Positions 5,422 through 8,433 of a stretch of 8,433 nt of DNA are shown piece after piece (the first letter of the stretch is position 1; each line of letters starts with the position of its first letter). This DNA comes from Solirubrobacterales bacterium (GTDB lineage: Bacteria; Actinomycetota; Thermoleophilia; Solirubrobacterales; Solirubrobacteraceae): NCBI GenBank assembly GCA_025964065.1, contig JAOPZO010000244.1, positions 1 through 8,433 of the forward strand. Reading direction: 5' to 3'. The translations under genes were made by a program, and so were the position numbers. The notes under the pieces are model-generated. The model searched no databases and had not been told where the DNA came from. It saw nothing but the letters and a program-made list of their open reading frames with translations.

Positions 5422-6084
5422 ATGGCTGACGAGCACGAAGGGCACCGCGCGACCACCGAGGAGATGCGTCGGAGCGGCGAGACGCTGAACGAGACGGGCG
5501 AGGAGGTCCTCCCACGGCAGGCGGCGACGGTGATCCTGCTCCGCGGCGGCGCGGAGACCCTCGAGGTCCTGCTCGTCCAGCGCACGCACGCCGCGCGCTT
5601 CATGGCCGGCGTCTGGGTCTTCCCGGGCGGCGCCGTCGACGCCCACGAGGGCGAGGGGGACGAGGCCCACCGCGCCGCTGCCGTCCGAGAGCTCGAGGAG
5701 GAGGCCGCGGTCACCGGCATCACCGCCCGGGAGCTCGTGAAGTTCTCGCGCTGGATCACCCCGCGCGAGGTGAGCGTCCGCTTCGACACCCACTTCTTCC
5801 TCGCCCCCGCCCCGGACGACGTCGCGCCCGCCGTGGACGGCGACGAGTGCATCGACCTGGGCTGGTTCACGCCGCGCGGCGCCCTCGACGCGTACGAGGC
5901 GGGCGAGCTCCCACTCGTCTTCCCGACGATCAAGCACCTGCAGCAGTTCGAGCCGTTCGCGACCGCCGAGGCGCTCATCGCGCACGCCCGGGGCCGCGAG
6001 GTGCTGCCGGTCCTGCCGAAGCTCGTCATGGAGGGCGAGGTCGCCCGCGTCCTGCTGCCGGGCGAGGCCGGCTACGAGGACTAG
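5422..6084 (+). CDS. Nudix hydrolase (NUDT19/NUDT7-like type)
   Basis: A 220-residue cytosolic protein with a Nudix fold from about residue 34. The Nudix box starts at FPGGAVDAHE (67-76) and ends in RELEEEAAV (89-97), so the metal-binding REUxEE core is intact (R89, E90, E93, E94). The usual following glycine is A96. The distance between the G-x5-E part and the REUxEE part is about five residues longer than the consensus, as in NUDT19-like and some CoA-directed members. Downstream are SRWITPREVSVRFDTHFFLA (109-128), WFTPRGALDAYEAGELPLVF (148-167) and PTIKHL (168-173), a C-terminal pattern common in actinobacterial relatives. Nudix enzymes cleave nucleoside diphosphates linked to another group; the substrate here (CoA derivative or other) is not determined. 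The ATG start follows a leaderless promoter. The gene diverges from the rubredoxin gene and ends in a stop-to-stop overlap with the next gene. Confidence 0.88.
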   Translation: MADEHEGHRATTEEMRRSGETLNETGEEVLPRQAATVILLRGGAETLEVLLVQRTHAARFMAGVWVFPGGAVDAHEGEGDEAHRAAAVRELEEEAAVTGITARELVKFSRWITPREVSVRFDTHFFLAPAPDDVAPAVDGDECIDLGWFTPRGALDAYEAGELPLVFPTIKHLQQFEPFATAEALIAHARGREVLPVLPKLVMEGEVARVLLPGEAGYED

Positions 6085-6770
6085 ACGGGGGCGGGGACCG
6101 GCGCGCGGAACGCGTCGACCGGCGGCGCGCCCAGGCGCTTCAGGCGCCAGCGCACGTACGCGTAGCCACCCAGGCCGAGCACGGCGGTGAGCGGGTAGCC
6201 GAACGCGACGCTCACCCCGAGCAGCGCGCCGTCGCGCCCCGCGAGGATGAGCAGCAGGTAGACCACGGCCTTGAGCGCGGCGCTGGCCGCCCACACGAGC
6301 GTCCACTCCGAGAGCGCGGGACGCACGCGGTCGTGCTGCCACCACCGTGACGGCACCTGCAGCACGGTCTCGAGCAGGAACCCGATCGCGGGCTTCTTGA
6401 ACGCGACGGAGAGCGCCAGCCCGACGAAGATCGCGGTGTTCGTCAGGACCTTGGGCCAGAAGAAGCCCTCCGTGTCGCCGGTCTTCAGCGCGATCGCCAC
6501 CGCGATCCCGGTGCCGAAGACGCCGCCGAACGCGTACGTCACATCCTGCCGCTTCAGCAGCCGGTAGGCCATGATCGTCACGGCGAGCGCGAGCGCCGCG
6601 AGCGCCCCGGCCTTCAGCCCGGCGAGCAGGTTCACCCCGACGAAGACCGCCGGCGAGAGCGCGGAGTCGACGATGAGGTCCGTGCGCTTGAGGAACGAGC
6701 GCGGATCGACGGGGGCCGTGGCCGCCGCGGATGCGGGCGGCGGCGGGGTCTCATCGACGGACGCGCTCAC
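6081..6770 (-). CDS. DUF3159-like integral membrane protein
   Basis: The 229-residue product has a proline/alanine-rich soluble N-terminus (1-35) and about six hydrophobic segments (roughly 38-51, 53-69, 81-96, 108-124, 157-177, 182-205). The segment PKVLTNTAIFVGLALSVAFK (106-125) with the KPAIGFLLE that follows, and the later W156/W160 region, resemble the actinobacterial DUF3159 family (hydrophobic helix, then S-x4-KP-x-x-G). No enzymatic motif is visible and the function is unknown. The start is GTG at 6770: TAGCCT lies 7 nt upstream and the frame begins with an MSA-type N-terminus. Its TAG stop (6081-6083) overlaps the Nudix TAG (6082-6084) in the palindromic CTAG, so the two genes converge with no terminator between them. 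Confidence 0.7.
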   Translation of the reverse strand: MSASVDETPPPPASAAATAPVDPRSFLKRTDLIVDSALSPAVFVGVNLLAGLKAGALAALALAVTIMAYRLLKRQDVTYAFGGVFGTGIAVAIALKTGDTEGFFWPKVLTNTAIFVGLALSVAFKKPAIGFLLETVLQVPSRWWQHDRVRPALSEWTLVWAASAALKAVVYLLLILAGRDGALLGVSVAFGYPLTAVLGLGGYAYVRWRLKRLGAPPVDAFRAPVPAPV

Positions 6771-6777
6771 CCCGTCG

Positions 6778-6783
6778 AGGCTA
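6778..6783 (-). promoter_or_regulatory. -10 box (TAGCCT) of a leaderless promoter for the DUF3159-like gene
   Basis: On the minus strand TAGCCT, then CGACGGG (7 nt), then GTG at 6770. The hexamer and spacing match the promoter before the fused membrane/SpeE-like gene at 1552. Confidence 0.5.
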
Positions 6784-6818
6784 GCCCCCCGGGACGGCGG
6801 GACGACCGCGGCGCCCCC

Positions 6819-7229
6819 TCAGGCGGGGAGCGTCGCCTCGTGCACGGGGACGCCGAAGCGGCGCTCGGCCTCCCCCACCACGTCGTCCTCCTTGTAGCGC
6901 TGCGCGTCGTCGGCCCGCGTGAAGACGAGGATGCGGTCGGCCGGGAACGTCGCGAGGGCGTCCTGCAGCGCGAGCAGCGGCTCGCTCTCGCCGACCTCGG
7001 TGCGCACGCGGCCCGCAGGGTCGGCGAGCGCCGCGGCGGTCTCCTGCGCGGCGGACTCCGCGTCCGCGATCGCCTCGTCGGCGTCGGAGACCCAGAACGC
7101 GAGCGCGCTCTCGTTGAGTGCCGGGGAGACCACGAGCACGTCGGCCCCCTCGAGGCCGTCCGTGCCCGGCAGGGCACCGCGGACGGCGGCGGCGTCGACG
7201 GGATCGGCGGAGAGGACGAGCAGGCGCAT
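6819..7229 (-). CDS. Small universal-stress-like alpha/beta protein of unknown function
   Basis: The 136-residue product has an alternating strand/helix pattern like a universal stress protein. The first strand is MRLLVLSADPVD (1-12). The second is ADVLVVSPALNESALAFWVS (29-48), followed by a long alanine/glutamate-rich helix (50-69). TEVGESEPLLALQDALATFP (77-96) and the strand DRILVFTRAD (98-107) come next, and the protein ends GVPVHEATLPA. The GESEPLLAL part resembles the G-D-P-x-x-A-L turn of USP domains. The usual ATP-binding G-2x-G-9x-G(S/T) signature near the C-terminus is absent, so it is probably not an ATP-binding USP. The ATG has GGAG 6 nt upstream, and the site lies in a small hairpin with the start codon. 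It is about 48 bp from the DUF3159-like gene downstream, on the same strand; no promoter core is obvious. The function is not assignable. Confidence 0.75.
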   Translation of the reverse strand: MRLLVLSADPVDAAAVRGALPGTDGLEGADVLVVSPALNESALAFWVSDADEAIADAESAAQETAAALADPAGRVRTEVGESEPLLALQDALATFPADRILVFTRADDAQRYKEDDVVGEAERRFGVPVHEATLPA

Positions 7230-7242
7230 GGCCACTCCATGC
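7226..7242 (-). promoter_or_regulatory. Hairpin enclosing the ribosome binding site and start codon of the USP-like gene
   Basis: GCATGG (7237-7242 on the minus strand) can pair with CCATGC (7226-7231) across AGTGG. The GGAG site and the ATG are both inside the structure, which could limit initiation. A 6-bp stem is short and may be chance. Confidence 0.3.
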
Positions 7243-7297
7243 CCCGGTGTGGTCGGCGCGGAACGCCGCGGGTGCCGCCCGTGCGCCCACGTCCGGG

Positions 7298-7699
7298 GTG
7301 TCGACGCCCCGACTTCCCGTCCTCGCCACCGCTCTCGTCCTCCTCGGCCCCGCCGCCGCCGAAGCCGCGACGCCCGCCAAGGGCACGCGCGAGGTGCGCC
7401 CCGTCGGCCTCGACCCGGACTTCGCGGTCCGGTCTCCGTCCGCGAGCGCCTGCACAACCTCCGCGGCAGCCCGATCCACGGCCCGTGGGCCTTCGGCACG
7501 AGCGCCTGCTCCGTGCTCAGCGACCGGCCGGGCGGCGGCGTGGTCGGCATCCAGCGAACCACCCGGGTCCTCTGCCGGGCCGGGTCGCCCACGGCCGCAT
7601 CCGCGTGCCGAACGACAAGATCCGGCGTCCGCCCTCGGCTGCGCCCGCATCACTCCGGTTCCACGCCAGGACGAGGCCTGGGACCGGCACGGGACGTGA
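7298..7699 (+). pseudogene. Probable secreted-protein gene broken by three frameshifts
   Basis: Coding character moves through three frames. From GTG 7298 the frame gives a signal-peptide-like start (LPVLATALVLLGPAAAEA, residues 6-23, likely cut after AEA) and runs to DPDFAVR (to about 7431). From about 7432 the next frame reads VSVRERLHNLRG...GPWAFGTSACSVLSDRPGGG...RVLCRA (to about 7577). From 7578 the third frame reads GRVAHGRIRVPNDKI (to about 7622), and then the first frame resumes with ASALGCARITPVP and ends at TGA 7697-7699. In each segment the chosen frame has almost only G or C at third positions, while the alternatives do not. All three shifts go the same way, as if one base were lost each time. 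Joined, they give a protein of about 135 residues with a signal peptide and a few cysteines. I do not recognise the family. It could be a true pseudogene or carry deletion-type sequencing errors. No promoter is obvious upstream. Confidence 0.5.
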
Positions 7700-7709
7700 G
7701 GGTCTCACG
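7695..7709. terminator. Small hairpin between convergent genes, weak terminator candidate
   Basis: CGTGAG (7695-7700), loop GGT, CTCACG (7704-7709). It overlaps the end of the broken gene and lies 14 bp past the permease stop. The stem is short and no T-run follows on either strand, so this is only a candidate. Confidence 0.25.
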
Positions 7710-7722
7710 CGACGTCGCCCGG

Positions 7723-8433
7723 TCAGGAAGGCGGCGCGACGGGCCGTTCGGCGCGCCGGAGCTGGAGCCCGTAGACGACGGGGGCGGAGAGCACGATGAG
7801 CGCCAGCGCCGGGATCGCCGCTTGCGAGTAGGAGCTCGTCCCCGTCGCGCTCCACACCTCGGTCGCGAGCGTGTCGTAGCCGATGGGCCGCAGCAGGAGC
7901 GTCGCGGGGAGCTCCTTCATCGTCGAGAGGAAGACGAGCGTCGCGCCGGCCAGCAGCCCGGGCGCCACGAGCGGGAGGGTCACGGTGCGGAACGTCCGCC
8001 CCGGACCGGCGCCGAGGCCGCGCGCGGCCTGCTCGAGCTGCGGGTCGACGCGCCCGAGCGCGTCGCGCGCCCCCGACAGCGCCTGGGGCAGGAACCGCAC
8101 GACGTACGCGAAGACCAGGAGGGGGAGCGTCTGGTAGAGCGGCGTGACCGTGCGGGTCGCGAAGAACACGAGCGCGAGCGCGACGACGATGCCGGGCAGC
8201 GCGTTCGAGGCGAACGTCGCGCGCTCGAGGCCGCGGGTCAGCCTCCCGGGGTGGCGGACGGCCAGCGCGGCGACGGGGAGCGCCGCGAGCGTCGCCACGG
8301 CCGCGGCGGCGAGCGAGACGAGCAGCGAGTTCCCGGCCCAGCCCAGGAGCTCCCCCGGCCCCGGCCGGTCACCCGTCTCGCGCAGGGCCCAGCCGACGAG
8401 CGTGGCCACGGGCAGCACGAACGCGGCGAGCAG
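7723..8433 (-). CDS. ABC transporter permease, iron(III)/FbpB-type, C-terminal part (5' end outside window)
   Basis: The visible 236 residues are the C-terminal end of a binding-protein-dependent transport permease of the inner membrane. The frame is still open at the window edge (LLAAFVLPVATL), so the start lies beyond it. There are about six hydrophobic segments. The EAA loop that contacts the ATPase is clear: LEQAARGLGAGPGRTFRTVT (133-152) with LP at 153-154. It is followed by FLSTMKELPATLLLRPIGYD (168-187) and TLATEVW (188-194), the signature I associate with FbpB/SfuB-type iron(III) permeases and relatives. Those proteins often carry two permease domains in about 500-550 residues, and this would be the second. 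The binding protein and ATPase should lie upstream of it, outside the window. The substrate is inferred from the family only; thiamine or other members are possible. The stop is TGA at 7723. Confidence 0.85.
   Translation of the reverse strand: MLAAFVLPVATLVGWALRETGDRPGPGELLGWAGNSLLVSLAAAAVATLAALPVAALAVRHPGRLTRGLERATFASNALPGIVVALALVFFATRTVTPLYQTLPLLVFAYVVRFLPQALSGARDALGRVDPQLEQAARGLGAGPGRTFRTVTLPLVAPGLLAGATLVFLSTMKELPATLLLRPIGYDTLATEVWSATGTSSYSQAAIPALALIVLSAPVVYGLQLRRAERPVAPPS

Noticed and set aside
3768..5429. Long plus-strand open frames antisense to bioA
   Set aside because: Arginine-rich composition with no motif. The minus strand carries the complete BioA motif set.
6840..7799. A plus-strand frame across the USP-like gene and the broken gene
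   Set aside because: Only its short part at about 7578-7622 looks protein-like, and that part is better explained as one segment of the frameshifted gene.
8416..8418. GTG at 8418 as the start of the permease gene
   Set aside because: The frame continues with hydrophobic residues to the window edge, and the protein matches the second half of a longer permease, so the gene is truncated by the window.
1..8433. A novel defence or mobile-element system in this window
   Set aside because: No nuclease, helicase, toxin, integrase or transposase motifs were found. The genes are metabolic, redox, membrane or transport functions in separate units.

Overview
The window is very GC-rich (third codon positions are almost all G or C) and reads like a chromosomal segment of a high-GC actinobacterium. 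A Thermoleophilia/Solirubrobacterales-type genome is my best guess. The basis is gene content (DUF3159-like membrane protein, fused membrane/spermidine-synthase-like protein, glutathionyl-hydroquinone-reductase-like protein) and the repeated pattern of a TANNNT -10 box placed 6-7 nt before a start codon, typical of actinobacterial leaderless transcripts. The taxon is inference. No rRNA, tRNA, CRISPR array, prophage or intact insertion sequence is visible.

Layout. 45-1544 (-): membrane protein fused to a spermidine-synthase-like domain. 1574-2518 (-): glutathionyl-hydroquinone reductase-like protein, with a promoter overlapped by a perfect 18-bp palindrome. 2601-3743 (+): alanine dehydrogenase/N5-(carboxyethyl)ornithine-synthase-like enzyme, divergent from it. 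3744-3929: intergenic region with two diverged direct copies of a ~67-bp repeat, each headed by an AAAGGGG...CCCCTTT palindrome. 3930-5201 (-): BioA of biotin synthesis, TTG start, coupled to a small rubredoxin at 5205-5387 (-). 5422-6084 (+): Nudix hydrolase, divergent from the rubredoxin across only 34 bp holding both -10 boxes in an inverted repeat. 6081-6770 (-): DUF3159-like membrane protein whose stop codon overlaps the Nudix stop. 6819-7229 (-): small universal-stress-like protein. 7298-7699 (+): what looks like a secreted-protein gene broken by three same-direction frameshifts. 7723-8433 (-): C-terminal part of an iron(III)-type ABC transporter permease running off the window.

Most genes look like independent single-gene units with their own leaderless promoters. 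The one clear operon is rubredoxin-bioA. The segment looks like ordinary housekeeping and stress-related chromosome rather than a defence or mobile island. The points worth a second look are the palindromic operator, the bidirectional rubredoxin/Nudix promoter, the rubredoxin-bioA pairing, the duplicated repeat whose copies reach into both flanking gene ends, and the frameshifted secreted-protein gene.
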